From Dasyornis broadbenti (taxonomy: Eukaryota; Chordata; Aves; Passeriformes; Dasyornithidae): a stretch of DNA of 64,000 nt. Below the pieces are notes generated by a model. That model worked only from the letters and a program-made list of their open reading frames with translations. It was not told the DNA's origin and did no database searches. Positions 13,201 through 24,328 of the stretch are shown here, piece after piece. The DNA is taken from positions 713,205-777,204 of the forward strand of contig VZRN01006300.1 in NCBI GenBank assembly GCA_013397935.1. Reading direction: 5' to 3'. Every line of letters starts with the position of its first letter. Position 1 is the stretch's first letter. A program made the translations under genes and the position numbers.

Positions 13201-14482
13201 AAGCAACATTCAGCAACTTTCTGAATGCTGTGTGCAAGGCGAGGACTGAGTTTGCAGTATTACATGGAACACTCTAGAACCAACAAGGAAGAAATAACAT
13301 ATTGCTTTACAGTCCATATTTTTCAGGGAGAGGATTGTATCCAAAAATCTCTAAAGTCAATGTAAACACGTGGTAGACCATACCCATCAATTTGTGTTTC
13401 TAGGAGAAATAACATGTGCCTCGTCAAGCCGCAAAACTACATCAGAAAGAAAAGAATGGAGCCAGAGTGAGCTGAAAAGGTGGAAGAGGTGGTCTGTGGA
13501 GGAAAAAGCAGTTTGCCATTGGGAAGACCAGTAGAGTGGGACAAGAAGGGGCAGAAGAACAGATGTGTGGTCCTGTGTGAGCAGTTGTGATGCGTGACCA
13601 ACCATGAGGAGATCAAACAGAACAGGTGCCACAGAACTACCGCAGGCACTTTCCTGCTGCCTATCTTTGGGTTTTCACACATTCTTAAAGAAGTGGAAAA
13701 GAGTAAGGATGAGAACCCAGGTGGAAAGAAAATCTCAAAGGGTATGATAGCTACAGGATATTAAACTAGTATACATGTTTTCTGCTTGTCCTTTAAAAAT
13801 TTTGGAGATGCTACCTTTAGATGGCTGCAATTCTGTGTGAAATAAAACACACCCAAGGAAAACAAAACTTAGCTTGGGACATCTTGTGATGTCACAACTT
13901 CAGGCTCTTCCAGAAACCAATACCATGCAAGCAACTACACCAAGGTTAAAATTTAAAAAATAAGGGATATCTAGATTGAAGTAAGCAGAAGACTGATGTC
14001 TCATAGTTTTACTCATGGATTTAGCATGTGTTTTGGCACATTTCTTTCTGACAAGACAAACAATTTGTTACTTAAATCTGTATGATGGAAATGAGTATGA
14101 AGAAAGTGAGACTTGCCATATGAAATGATGATTTATTTAAAAAAAGACCAGGACAATTAAGGTAATGCTGACTTCTTCATTATCCTCCATCTCTCACAGC
14201 AGTGTTGGCCTATAAACATGTTTTTTTATTTCACAATATACACAGATGTCCTCTCCCTTTTCTCACTCCTTCGTCTTCCCTCATGTCTCCCAATTAAATC
14301 TACCTTCACCCAGTGTTAAATTCCTATTTTCTTTGACAGCTACTGTTCAAGTCATGTCTCATTTCTCCCTCCAAATAAAACTCCTTGAAACTCTTGTTAG
14401 CTGCAGGGAGTCAGCTCTTTGGTATGTCACATCATGATGTTAGAGACACTATTAAAAATAGAAGATTTTAAAATCAGCTTGA
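10293..14482. other. unique DNA, no gene recognised
   Basis: Mixed-composition single-copy DNA. Open frames such as 10429-10821 minus and 12651-12962 plus have no identifiable domain. Near 13690-13755 a lysine/glutamate-rich plus frame (HILKEVEKSKDENPGGKK) stays open for a while just upstream of the exon candidates at 14.5 kb, but it lacks a convincing splice context. Confidence 0.45.
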
Positions 14483-14497
14483 AATGGGAACTCTGAT

Positions 14498-14645
14498 ATG
14501 AACTTGGTTACACTATTTCTTACTGGAAGAGAAGGTTCTGCAACTGAAGTAGTGGATAAAACTCCTGTTAATGTAAGTGGAAATGAGGTTGGATCTGTAA
14601 TTGACCAAACTAAAAGAGATTGGATGGATTTTATTCAAAAGGAAG
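14498..14645 (+). CDS. candidate coding exon A, unrecognised gene
   Basis: The frame opens after a TGA at 14480 and is open from ATG 14498. It ends at a donor GAAG|GTAAGTG (intron from 14646), leaving one base of a split codon. The 49 complete codons give a charged, protein-like peptide. The 18 residues SVIDQTKRDWMDFIQKEG (33-50, the last across the splice) resemble the BCNT-C motif of CFDP1, sharing in order S, an acidic residue, [ST]K, DW, F and EG. CFDP1-type proteins are nuclear and linked to SRCAP/SWR1 chromatin remodelling. The rest of the peptide does not match CFDP1 as I remember it, so this may be a diverged paralogue, a pseudogene or chance. The true start is uncertain, since an acceptor may lie near 14526. 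Read through the donor, the frame stops at 14672. Confidence 0.3.
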
Positions 14646-14742
14646 GTAAGTGTGCAAAGTCTTTTCACGTTTAGACCCTCTAGTCACTCAATCTAAGAAT
14701 CCTCATGCTGAAACCACATTCCTGCTCTTCTTTTTCCAAAAG

Positions 14743-14933
14743 GTACAGACAATGAAAACTTGAATGAAAACAAAAATAACCAACTGAATCCTGAATTTGT
14801 TACAGAAGAGTTTAAGCAAATGGCAGTCTTACACATCACACTTAGCAAGATCAGAAAATTTACTGAAATCCCAGAATGGGGTAATTTATTTTGCATAACA
14901 AACTGCACATCAGGACATCTTCCTGATATTTGA
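14743..14933 (+). CDS. candidate coding exon B, continues exon A
   Basis: A pyrimidine-rich acceptor (TTCCTGCTCTTCTTTTTCC, then AAAAG) ends at 14742. The first two bases complete the glycine codon split by exon A, so the frame is preserved across a 97-bp GT..AG interval. The continuation is Asn/Glu/Lys-rich, then FVTEEFKQ and a more hydrophobic end, stopping at TGA 14931-14933. The A+B join gives 112 codons. A second donor-like GTAATT at 14881 would make B a symmetric 138-bp internal exon instead. The A-rich plus strand inflates Asn and Lys, so composition alone is weak evidence. The 97-bp intron is short but within the vertebrate range. Confidence 0.25.
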
Positions 14934-15524
14934 GAGTTTATCCCTAAACCATCTTCATATCTTTTCTTAAGTACTTCATTCTCAGAGATAGGGCCCAATT
15001 TTTTAATGTACAATATCAAAGCTAACAGGGTTAACTGTAATTATGAAAAGTCCAGAAATTACTGTGACAGCTAGGTATATAATTTATAGCAGAGAAATTA
15101 AATATGTAGCAAGATCAGTCTGGTCAGATTGTTTCTGAAGGTTTAATATCAGATCTGATGGAGCAATGGCCACCATACCAGGTTAGCCAGCTCTATAGAT
15201 GTCGACATCAAGGTGTGTAAAGTCCTAGAACCTGACATCACCTTCTTGAAAGAGGTGTGTGACAAACAGTAATAAATAGAAAAAAAAGAGGATGAGGAGA
15301 GCAAATATGTAGTTAAATTAAACATACCTCAACACTGAACTGAGACCCACTAATTAAGCAGATTAATTCAGGCATACATTTTTCTCAGGAGCCTGGTGTT
15401 TCTTCATGAAGTAGGGTGAATTTGGAAGTAGTGTGAAGTGAATCTCTGAAGATCCCACTGAAATCAATCACATATAATCCATTGAAAGAAAATAGTTTTT
15501 CTTCCTTGTCCTCATTTGCTTCAG

Positions 15525-15717
15525 GAACTATCAGGTAGGTCCCCCAGAAATCCTAAAGCAACATCTTCAGTTATCTCACAATTTTGAACCAGGACCAATG
15601 TGTCTCCTGTTTTGTATTATGTATCCAGTTCAGGCAGCTGAAGCAAGAGAATTTGGGGAACGGAAGAAACACATCATTGGTCCCTTATTTGTAAATACAC
15701 TACTGCTGTTTCACTGA
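15525..15717 (+). other. exon-like open frame behind a strong acceptor
   Basis: A textbook acceptor (CTTCCTTGTCCTCATTTGCT, then TCAG) ends at 15524. In the frame starting at 15526, 63 codons are open to TGA 15715-15717. The peptide has both charged and hydrophobic parts (for example EAREFGERKKHIIGPLF). The phase does not fit either end of exons A and B just upstream: after A or the alternative end of B, the required frame hits TAG within four codons. It would therefore need another partner exon. No family was recognised; an open frame of this length by chance is not rare. Confidence 0.15.
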
Positions 15718-16707
15718 GGAATCCCTGCTCCTGGGGTAGCTCTGGAAGGTGTTTGCTGAGGTAGGGTTTCATGTGAGGAAGGGTGACAGAATCTAGAATT
15801 TGCAAATGCTGTTATATTTTCCTAAAAATGCTCATAATCAGTTTGTTGTGGTGATTGATCTGTTGCACTGCTAAATGCTCTCAGGCCGTAAGTCCTCATT
15901 CAGCAGGGAATTAGTAAATTCCCATGTTCAGTATTAATCTACTCGTTAGCTGACACCAGGGCACTCAGAGCATGAGATGTTTATTCCAGACAGATAGCAG
16001 TGAGATGTTTCCAATAATTCCTGACAAGAAGACTTGACATCATGACATAGATTCTATAATTTAGGAGAAACTGTGATTAAGTAAGTTGTGTCATCTGCTC
16101 TGCATTTCTTAAAAAGAAATCCTAGATACTTGGAAGGCAGAACTGTGGAGGTTTTTCCAGCTATGGACAAATGGACATGTTACTGACATGGTTTTCAAGT
16201 GTTAAATATTACTCACATGCCTAAGATCCTGAGAAGCCTCAACAGCAAAATATCAGTATTGCAGTGTGGTGTGCTGTGACATAACAGCTTATCCAAATAA
16301 AGCACCTCCTTTCATGATAAAACTTTTCTGTCTGAGAGCCCAGCATCTTGCTCAAGTTGCCACACATAACACACCACCAAATCTCAGCAGATCTAGGGCT
16401 ACCATTTACCAACTTGCAACAAACCCATGGTATTGCAGGTGCCCCCACAAGGCAACAGACACATGTTCTGGGTCAGGATTTCTGGTGTCAGTTGTAATCA
16501 CGTTGGAAGAAAGATAATGTGGCATCAGGAGTAAACAGTGCAGTCATTCAGGGGTTGACATCCATTCCTGAAAATGGCAAGTCTATGTCCTCTGTCCATA
16601 CCAACACCACCCTTCTGAATTGCGAAGGGGAAAAGGTTGTCTTTGGAATTTTGCCACACAAAACACATTCAGTACTGGTTTTCAAAAATTCCTTTTTTTT
16701 TTCTTAC

Positions 16708-16724
16708 CTGAGGTGCTTTTCCAT
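16708..16724 (-). other. possible first-coding-exon edge, minus strand
   Basis: On the minus strand GCAGCCATGG (a strong Kozak context) is followed after five codons (M-E-K-H-L) by CTCAG|GTAAGA, a near-consensus donor at 16707. This is the arrangement of a short first coding exon. No matching downstream exon was found on the minus strand below 16700, so it may be coincidence. Confidence 0.15.
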
Positions 16725-16736
16725 GGCTGCAGTCAG

Positions 16737-16773
16737 GTGAGGAATATAAGCACATTGTGAGGAATATAAGCCC
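16737..16773 (+). repeat. 20-bp imperfect tandem duplication
   Basis: GTGAGGAATATAAGC occurs twice with a period of 20 bases (starts at 16737 and 16757). It looks like a recent replication-slippage duplication in unique DNA. Confidence 0.8.
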
Positions 16774-17112
16774 AGAGGATGTGAAGAAAGAATAACTGGC
16801 ATATCTCTCTGGGACTGGTGGAATATCCTTCTTACTATTGTCTTGGGTAGGTGCGAGGACTAGATATGCATCAGCTAGATGAATTTTTGTAGATAAGTGC
16901 AGTCAGTATCTATCACAAGCATTCATTTTCCTCTACATGGAAGGAAAATGCTTTCAGAATTCCTGGACAGAGTATCCGGAATTACCAGTTCCTTGGTAGT
17001 ATTTGGTCTGGATAGAAAGTTGATCTAGCCCATTATTTTCAAAGTTCTCAAAAAGAGCAGTGCTGCAGGTCTGGTGGCACTCAGCACCCGACCAGCTGGG
17101 CCTGTGAACATC

Positions 17113-17505
17113 GCACTGGTGGTACTGGGTCAGACCAAGGCCACCAGCCTGGTGCCCTTCCCAGACAGATGGCCAATACATAGATGCTTGTGGGAGAGTA
17201 TAACAGCAGTTCAAACACAAAGTAGTGTTTCCTTCAGTAGTTCTCTGTTCTTCGTATTTTGTGCCTCAGGGATTCCCTGCATGAGAGTTATCTTCTTTTA
17301 ATTTAATGTATTTGCCAATCAGGTTTTGCACCCATACAATTTTTAAGTCTTCACAAAATCCTGTGATTAAACTGAGGAGCTACTTTTTATAAGTTGCATA
17401 ATGTGGCATCTCTGTCTATTTTAAACCTATTGCCTACTGTTCTCTTTTGATATCCTCTAATTACTATATCATAAAACAAATCAGGCACTATTCCCTGTCC
17501 ACCTG
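17113..17505 (-). mobile_element. ancient CR1-L-type LINE relic, minus strand
   Basis: The plus strand carries, in the expected order for the reverse complement of the old amniote CR1-L 3' end: GGTACTGGGTCAGACCAAGG, GATGGCCAATACATAGATGC, a GAGCTACTTTTTATAAGTTG block, CTATTTTAAACCTATTGCCT and a decayed ATCATAAAACAAATCAGG block. This is the family abundant in turtles and crocodilians and present as old relics in birds. Spacing is well preserved although bases are diverged. The family is recalled from memory; boundaries are approximate. Confidence 0.65.
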
Positions 17506-20500
17506 TCTTCTGCTTTGTTACTCATCTCTTGGAAAGAAAGTGGCCGTTATGGGGTGGATGTTAGATCTGTTGCATCCCTGTCTCACTCAGGCCTTCCTGC
17601 GCTGCTTGAAACATTTTGCACCAGGCTGCCTGTGATGAGAGGAACCTCGTATCTATCACCACTTTCTCCTCACAGCCACTTCTTAATGTCACATGCTGTG
17701 AGAAGATAATCTTTCTAATGAGACAGAGCCAGAGCAAGCATCCTGGGAAAAGAGAAGAGGATAGGAAGGAAGAAGAAAGACAACTTCAGAAATCATGCCA
17801 GAAATGGGAAAATCTTAGCATGGAATTCCTCTTAGGGCCTTTCTATATGGCAAAGGGAAGATGGAGGAAATGCAGCAGCTCCTTTTCCCTAACTGAGACC
17901 CACAGCTGTAGAAAGAGGCATTTCAAAAGCATCAGACTTTATCAGGTCCTGACACAGACTGAGCGCTGCTGTACCTAAAGAGGGAGTCTGGAACATGTAT
18001 CCAGGGAAAACACCACGAGATCTGTGCCCTGCAGAGAAGCAGAGGACATCCAGAGATGAAAACAAGGGCAAGAGCATCCACACAGATTCACTTTGAGGTC
18101 TGCACTGCACAAGGGCTTATGAATTAAAGAAGGATGTGGGTTAAGGCATATCTCTGGACGAAATTGCTGTCTTTATGGAAGTTACCATCACTCAGAGCAG
18201 AAAGGAGCCTTTCACTGCAAGACCTGCTTGGTCTACACAAACCCACTTCCATGCCAAAGCAAACATTATTCCCACAGGCCCCTCCGTGCTACGTGAGGAG
18301 TACAGTTTCAAGCTTCCCCTGCTCCAACCATTTTGGACACTAAATGCAAAACTGCAGACCAGCTTCTCAGCTGGTTCAAACTGGCTCAGCTCCTTCAAAA
18401 CCAGTGGGGTCTCACTGCCACCATCTAATTGGGGTTTTGGCCCAAAACTCAGCCTTCGTTTCTTCAAGAAGGCAAGCTGTGAACGTTTTTTAACCTATTG
18501 CAGGTGTTGATTTTTTTTGCCCTTCTTTTCTCCCCCCTTTTGCTTTCCCTGCTATAGCCATCTCCCCCTTGCCTCCTCAGCTACCAGAGCTCACATAGAG
18601 GGCATTGTTAGTTACACTTTACAGGGGGTGGAAAGCACTAAATCATGGGTTAGGAAAATAAAGTTCTTACCCTGCAGCAATCAGAGACAAGCAATACTTC
18701 ACCACCGAAACACGGCATGTGCAATGGTGCATTTTAACTGGATTCCAGGGCACAGAAATATTTGCAGCTCTCGATCCTAAATTATACTCACATCCAATAT
18801 CTCGGATTTTCATATTACTCAAACATAAAACTGTCACCATGTACATTTGGAGCTTAAATTATGTAGAGATGATATTTTATTGCATAGAATTTGTTTGCAT
18901 CTCTGTGGAAACCTGGCAGCTATCCCACTGCTGAAGTCCAAAGGGGCAGTGACAATTTAGGAAAAAAGCTGAGAAACAATCAAAGGAAACAAGCTACATA
19001 TACTTCGTTATCTAATTGCTTTTTTCTTTATTTTAATATTGGAGGGAAAAAATCGTGGAAGAAAGCATGATTAAATAAAACCTGACCTTGAGTAATTTGA
19101 ATAATAGACCAAGCAGCAGCATAGGATATTTTCACAGGAATTGACCTTCACCCTGTTAAGGTTCCTGTTTTGGGTAGAGTTAACTCATGTACAGGATTGC
19201 ATAAGCTACCTGTAAGTGGTAACACTTCAGCCTAGGGGAAAAAAAGCTAGTTGTCACGCCTGTGCAGCCATGGAGCAGGTAAAGACAGGTAGGTGTGATG
19301 CTCTGGGATTTTGGTATGCAGGAAAAGGGCTGCAGAAGCTTAGGACTTGACTATGATTTCTCCTCCTATGCACTGTGGAAGTGTGTGTTCCTGGATGTGC
19401 AGTCGCATATCTCCCTAGCCCACTCGGTTTGGAAGGAGTGGTGCTGACAGGGGGAGATAAGGTGAAAGATGGTAGGAACAGACCCTTTCTGACCACCCTA
19501 GGTGGCACAGCACCAGCCAAAAGAAGACATAAGCTCAAACAAGTTCCCCTTTGGAATAAAGTTTGGGTAGGGAACAATGAATCGCAAGCCCCAAACGTGA
19601 CCTCACCTCACCCCCACGAGCAGCACAGCTATGCACTCGCACACTGCAGAATCCAGTCAGTGAAGATGTTCTCCAGCCATCCAGGGGGCAAGCTTGCAGC
19701 CTGTGCCTGGAAGCTCTGTGCCAGACCACGTGGCTTTCACTTCTATAATCTATCTGAGCTGGCATATCATGCCCAGTGTGAAATTTGATGGGAAACGACT
19801 CTGAATGAAGGGTCTTGTGTTTTCCTTGTTGAAGTGTGTCTGTGTGTGTCTTAAACTCTGAGAGGGGGAGAAAGAATTAAATAATGCATACTTTTTTTTT
19901 AAAGAAAAATAATCAGGCATTTCATTATGACTGGCCTTTGATAAAGTGAAAAAAAAGAAAAAGCAAATGAGAAAAATAATGTATAAACAGCTCTCAAAAA
20001 CATTTCCTCCAGAGCAATAGGAAATTTTGTTAGCTGATGTTAATTTTCATGCTTCTGTGGGAGAAGTGAAAAAGGCGTGCTGAAAGTGATATTTTTGAGA
20101 TACCACTAATAAAAATGCAGCATAAAAGTAGCACCTTAATTCTGTGTTCCTGCTGGAGAACACACTTTTTTGGCTCAGGTTTTTCCTCTCTCTACACTGT
20201 GTGCACATAGTTAACACCAAATCCGCACTCCAAATGCTGATGCCAGCATAGCCAGCTTTTATCAAGACCAGTTCATTTCACAAACTACACTTCATGGAAC
20301 TAAGTTGTTCTAGCAGGTAGCCAGTTTCTTCTTCTTGCCCTCACTTTTAGTTTTGGGTGGACCACAGATAAGCAACTGCCCTACTGGCATCCTCATGGGT
20401 CACAAACAGAAAGGGTACCAGACAGACCAGGTGTTGCAACCTGCCTGGAAGTACTGTATGCGCTGGTCTGGGGCACCCTCTGACTGGGGAACCCATTAGT

Positions 20501-21035
20501 CTTCCCTGGGAGAGGTTGTGTGAAATGGGACCCCATCCCAGGCAACTCTTCTCTCTCCTATCCCCCCTGCTTTGCATTTGGGACAAGCCATTTACAGAGG
20601 GCACGCCCTGCCAGCAGTAGTCCATGTCTTGTGTGGTGCTTATCTCAGTCAGTTCCTGTTTCTGCACGTGTTGTGTCTGGAAAAGGGTAGGCAAGAAAGC
20701 CCACCCTGGGCAGTTAGGGTGAAGCACAAGGAAGGTAGCTGGTGCTAATGAATGTCTCCAAAATGCAGGTGGAGTATTTTAAGCATGTGCTTACCGAGCC
20801 TGCTTCATACTCTCTGTAAAAGTAGCTCCCTCCCAGGGCAACTGCAGGGATTTCTCCTCTTTTGGGCTGCCCATACTTCTGCATTCAGCCATAGTCTCCT
20901 CAGATGCCACCATTCTGAAGAACTCTTCCTCCTCCCACTGACTTCCCACCAGCTTCCCACCCTGACACGCGTTCGTGCTTAGCATGTCCTTGCTCCCTAC
21001 AATTTCTATTTTGAGGATGGAAAGCTCCCTGCTCA
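17506..21035. other. unique DNA, no gene recognised
   Basis: Several medium open frames lie here (17616-17978 plus, 19375-19788 plus, 20347-20727 minus). None has a recognisable domain or consistent splice sites, and overlapping frames on both strands are about equally open, as expected for moderate-GC noncoding DNA. Confidence 0.5.
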
Positions 21036-21057
21036 CCCTGCCCCTCCCCCACCCCCC
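21036..21057 (-). other. G-quadruplex motif, minus strand
   Basis: The plus strand has four C-runs of 3, 4, 5 and 6 bases separated by TG, T and A. The minus strand therefore carries four G-runs of at least three with loops of 1, 1 and 2 bases, the most stable class of predicted G-quadruplex. It is an isolated element in sequence of moderate GC. Confidence 0.8.
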
Positions 21058-23512
21058 ATCTTCCAGTTGGGGTTTTGAGGGGACAAGAGGGCACCCGAGC
21101 TTCCCTCCCTCTCTGCTGCAGCCTGCAAGACCAGTGTTGGGCACAGCAAATCCACCTGCCCCTGGTACTAAGCAGCACCTTGTCCCTGGTGGAAAACCCT
21201 ACTCTCATTGAAGAATAAGAGCGTTTCCATGTCTGCTGCTCTGCGCTTCCCTTGCTTCTCCCCAGAACTGGTGTAACTGTGGGGGAGGGTGGCACAGAAA
21301 AAGCACTCCCTTCTACGCAGAGGATTTGCAGGAACTTCATGCTTTTGTTATATAAAATTTTACGAGTGGATTTGCAAATATTGAGCACAGATCTCATAGG
21401 TGGAGAGACTCTGGAAGAAGAGCCCTGGGCCAGACATATACCAGGGTAAGAGAGGAAGGAGGAAGGAACATATGTAAATCTACTAAGCAATCTGTGTTAT
21501 TTTCCATTGATGTTTGTATGTAGAGCACATATTTGTGAAGTGTAAAACCCCTGTAAAGAAATAGTCTCAGAAAGATGTCTCCAGATGCATATTTATTTTT
21601 TTAAAGAGAGTACATATCTATAAAACTCTCCAGCCAATTTATTATTATTATTTTGTTAGACTGCCTGAGCATTCCTTTGCAAAATGAGCTAATAAAGCTA
21701 GGAATACTGATGACACTGGTGCTTGGACAGCTATCAGAGGAAAAGAATAAAGTATTAGTGTAGGGAGAGAACTGAAACATTTCCAGAACTCCATTAACAG
21801 AATGAGAAGTGTTTTCAGAGAAGATGAGCTTCTATATTAGGAAAGCTTTACTTATTTCCTCTGAGATTCTGCCAGTCCTATGGGAGAAAGAAAAGGCAGT
21901 GGTGGGGGTAGGAAGAGAAGAGTAGCAAATAGACAGGAATTGAAAGGAATATGTGGAGAAAAATACTTTGCCACTTTTTATGCAGGATAAAAAGTGTATC
22001 CTGTCTGAGCATGTAAAGAGCTTTCTTTAAGTAGCACCTGCCACACAGTTTTCCTGCAGCATCCCAGGATTGGGACCAGATGGGAGACAGCAGTTTTCGT
22101 CCCTTGAGTCAGTGGGACACACTGAGGATGGAGGCATTACACCACCAGCCCCCACACACTGACACTGCAGTGCAAGCATGGCAGCAGGAAAGTGAAGCTA
22201 CAAAGAAAGTGCACATCCACCCCATACACACAGCCCCAGAGAGGGGACGGGATAGCAGAGCAAAAAGAGGTTAGAAGCCCTTTTGTATGACTGAGCTGTA
22301 GCAGCAGGAACTGCTAGAAGCTAAAGTGACAGCATCAATTAAAGACAAAACCAACCAACATCTGTTGATAAGATGTGCTGCTGCAAGTGAGATGTGTTTA
22401 CGATAGCTGAAAGAGATTAGAAGAAAATTTCTACTCCTCCCCACTTACTCAATATGTTTGACAGCTCTCTTGATATTTTGAGTTTTAGTGTCTTTACTCT
22501 TTAGCTAGTCAATTCTCCTTGTTTGTGCAAGTCCTGCACGGGTAGTGTGTAAAAGAAAGCAAAATTTAGAAAGAGAGGAAAACCTGATTGTAACCCCCTT
22601 TTCCCCCAAAATGGATGGGTTGTAGCTGGTTATATTTCCATCTCTTCTCTTTGAAGAGAAAAGGGAGTTTAATTTCTAGTTGATATCTTTCATGTGAGAA
22701 AGTGGATCCATGGCAAAGAAAAACCTCTAACAAAAACAAAAGAACCATTGTGGGGGTGTGGAAACTATTTGCGATAGTAATACAGAAATCATAATTTGCT
22801 GTACAATCAAAGCCTGACATCCCAAATGACACCTTTCCAACACTGGTTCCTGTAGGCTCTTTCAGCCTCCTTCACTGCTTTCCTTTGTCTTGGTTACCCA
22901 GGCTCATCAAAGTGTTCATCAGACATGGCTAAATTTACAAACAGGCAGCCCTGTTTGCTTTGTGTTTACACCTGATTTGCATGGATGCAAGCCACCAGGC
23001 AAGCTACAATGGCAGCTTTGCAATTACCACTTTGGTGGATGGGGCAGGGGCAGGAAAGAAGTGAGATGCAATCAAAACACAATATGAAGGGTAGCAGTTC
23101 AGCATACAAAAAGCATTCCCTTATGCTGCAAAACAGCACAGGCTCCTGCAAACCCACAACAGAGAATCTCTCTGTGTTCAGCTGTGAGGGACTGGACATC
23201 CAATGGGGAATTCCTACAGCGGATACAACAGCAGGATGCCAGGATGAAACCATTGTTGCCCAAAACCTATTCAGTCCCAGACTTCTGATGAAGTGCCATT
23301 TCCCAACCAGACCCTACAATACCTCAGCTAAGCGCTTGTAATGCCCTTGCTTTTCAGCTACATGTTCTTACCTCCAAGTAATAAGGTATTAATTAATTAA
23401 CTCTCCCACCTCCCTAGGAAAGGCAGAAAGAAAAATGAGAGAGGAATGCAAATGCAACAGTAAAAGAATTAGCAGAAGGAAAGTGGAATTTAATATGTGG
23501 ATTTAAATCTGT

Positions 23513-23532
23513 CCTTGTTAAAGATAACAAGG
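23513..23532. other. 8-bp inverted repeat with SOX-like arms
   Basis: CCTTGTTA, a four-base AAGA spacer, then TAACAAGG form a perfect inverted repeat. Each arm contains a SOX-type AACAAGG/CCTTGTT core, so it could be a paired HMG-factor site. Function is inference only. Confidence 0.5.
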
Positions 23533-24262
23533 AGAAATGTATGCTACAGAAGTGTAAAGGAGCCTGTCAAAGGCAGAACTTCACATCAGACAGAGCTGTA
23601 AAAGGGAAATTCTGACTGAGCTTTTGCTTGAATTGCTTCTTGAATACAATGCACATTTTTCAGTCCTGCTTTGGTACAGATGGACTTGATTTGACATCTT
23701 CTGGAAAGAATCCACATTTCTTCCTCAATTACGCAACTCCTGGGTGACCATGAGGCTCTGGTCTGATGTGGCCTCTGTGTTGCTCATCACTATATATCCT
23801 CATAATTTCTGAAATACTTAACAGATGTCAGCAACTCAAATGTCTTCCAGCCATCAGTGGGGTGCCTCACAATGAAAGGCGTCATTCTCCACCCAAATCC
23901 AGAGCTGGACACCATGACTTTAAAGATGAGAGATGGAAAAGTCCCAGCTTTCCCAGACTTGTTCACAGTTCAGTGGCAGACGACCCATAAAAGCTAAACA
24001 GGGAAAACAAAAAACTGTTTCTTCCTTGTATGATGATTAGTTCTTAGACCTTGCAGTCTTTACATATTTGTGTTGTGGCTAAGTCCTCAAACAACCTCAG
24101 TAGTTAGTCATCTAGATTCTGTTGCAATTTTTAGGATCTTCCTACTAGAGGCCTTTAAGGTGGAAGGGCTTTCCCTCAAAAGCCTCTCCCATTTGTATCT
24201 GATGGAGAACTCTACCTAACCTCCCCTATTAAATTTTATGTAAAAGGACGGATTTTGTTCCA

Positions 24263-24328
24263 TCCTATAAGAGTTAGAAAGGGGAGTAAAGAAGGTTCCT
24301 TCCTAATAGGAGTTAGAAAGAGGAGCAA
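24263..24328 (+). repeat. 38-bp tandem duplication
   Basis: A block TCCTATAAGAGTTAGAAAGG (24263 on) recurs at 24301 as TCCTAATAGGAGTTAGAAAG, with AGGAGCAAA versus GGGAGTAAA following. The period is 38 bases with several differences, so the duplication is not recent. Confidence 0.75.

Larger units (their letters stand above)
14934..17112. other. unique AT-rich DNA with isolated splice-like signals
   Basis: It contains one strong acceptor followed by a 63-codon open frame (15525-15717, plus) and, on the minus strand, a Kozak-ATG plus donor near 16708-16724; both are described separately. An AATAAA at about 15273 is followed by A8, but the spacing is not that of a normal poly(A) site. No repeat was recognised apart from a 20-bp duplication at 16737-16773. 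Confidence 0.4.

Noticed and set aside
13650..13760. Lys/Glu-rich plus frame upstream of the BCNT-like pair, considered as an extra exon
   Set aside because: No good acceptor or donor with matching phase; purine-rich DNA readily gives such peptides.
20900..21490. 196-codon minus frame, the longest in the window
   Set aside because: Low-complexity Ser/Arg/Gly composition, no known motif, and overlapping frames on both strands are also open. It crosses the G-quadruplex C-runs.
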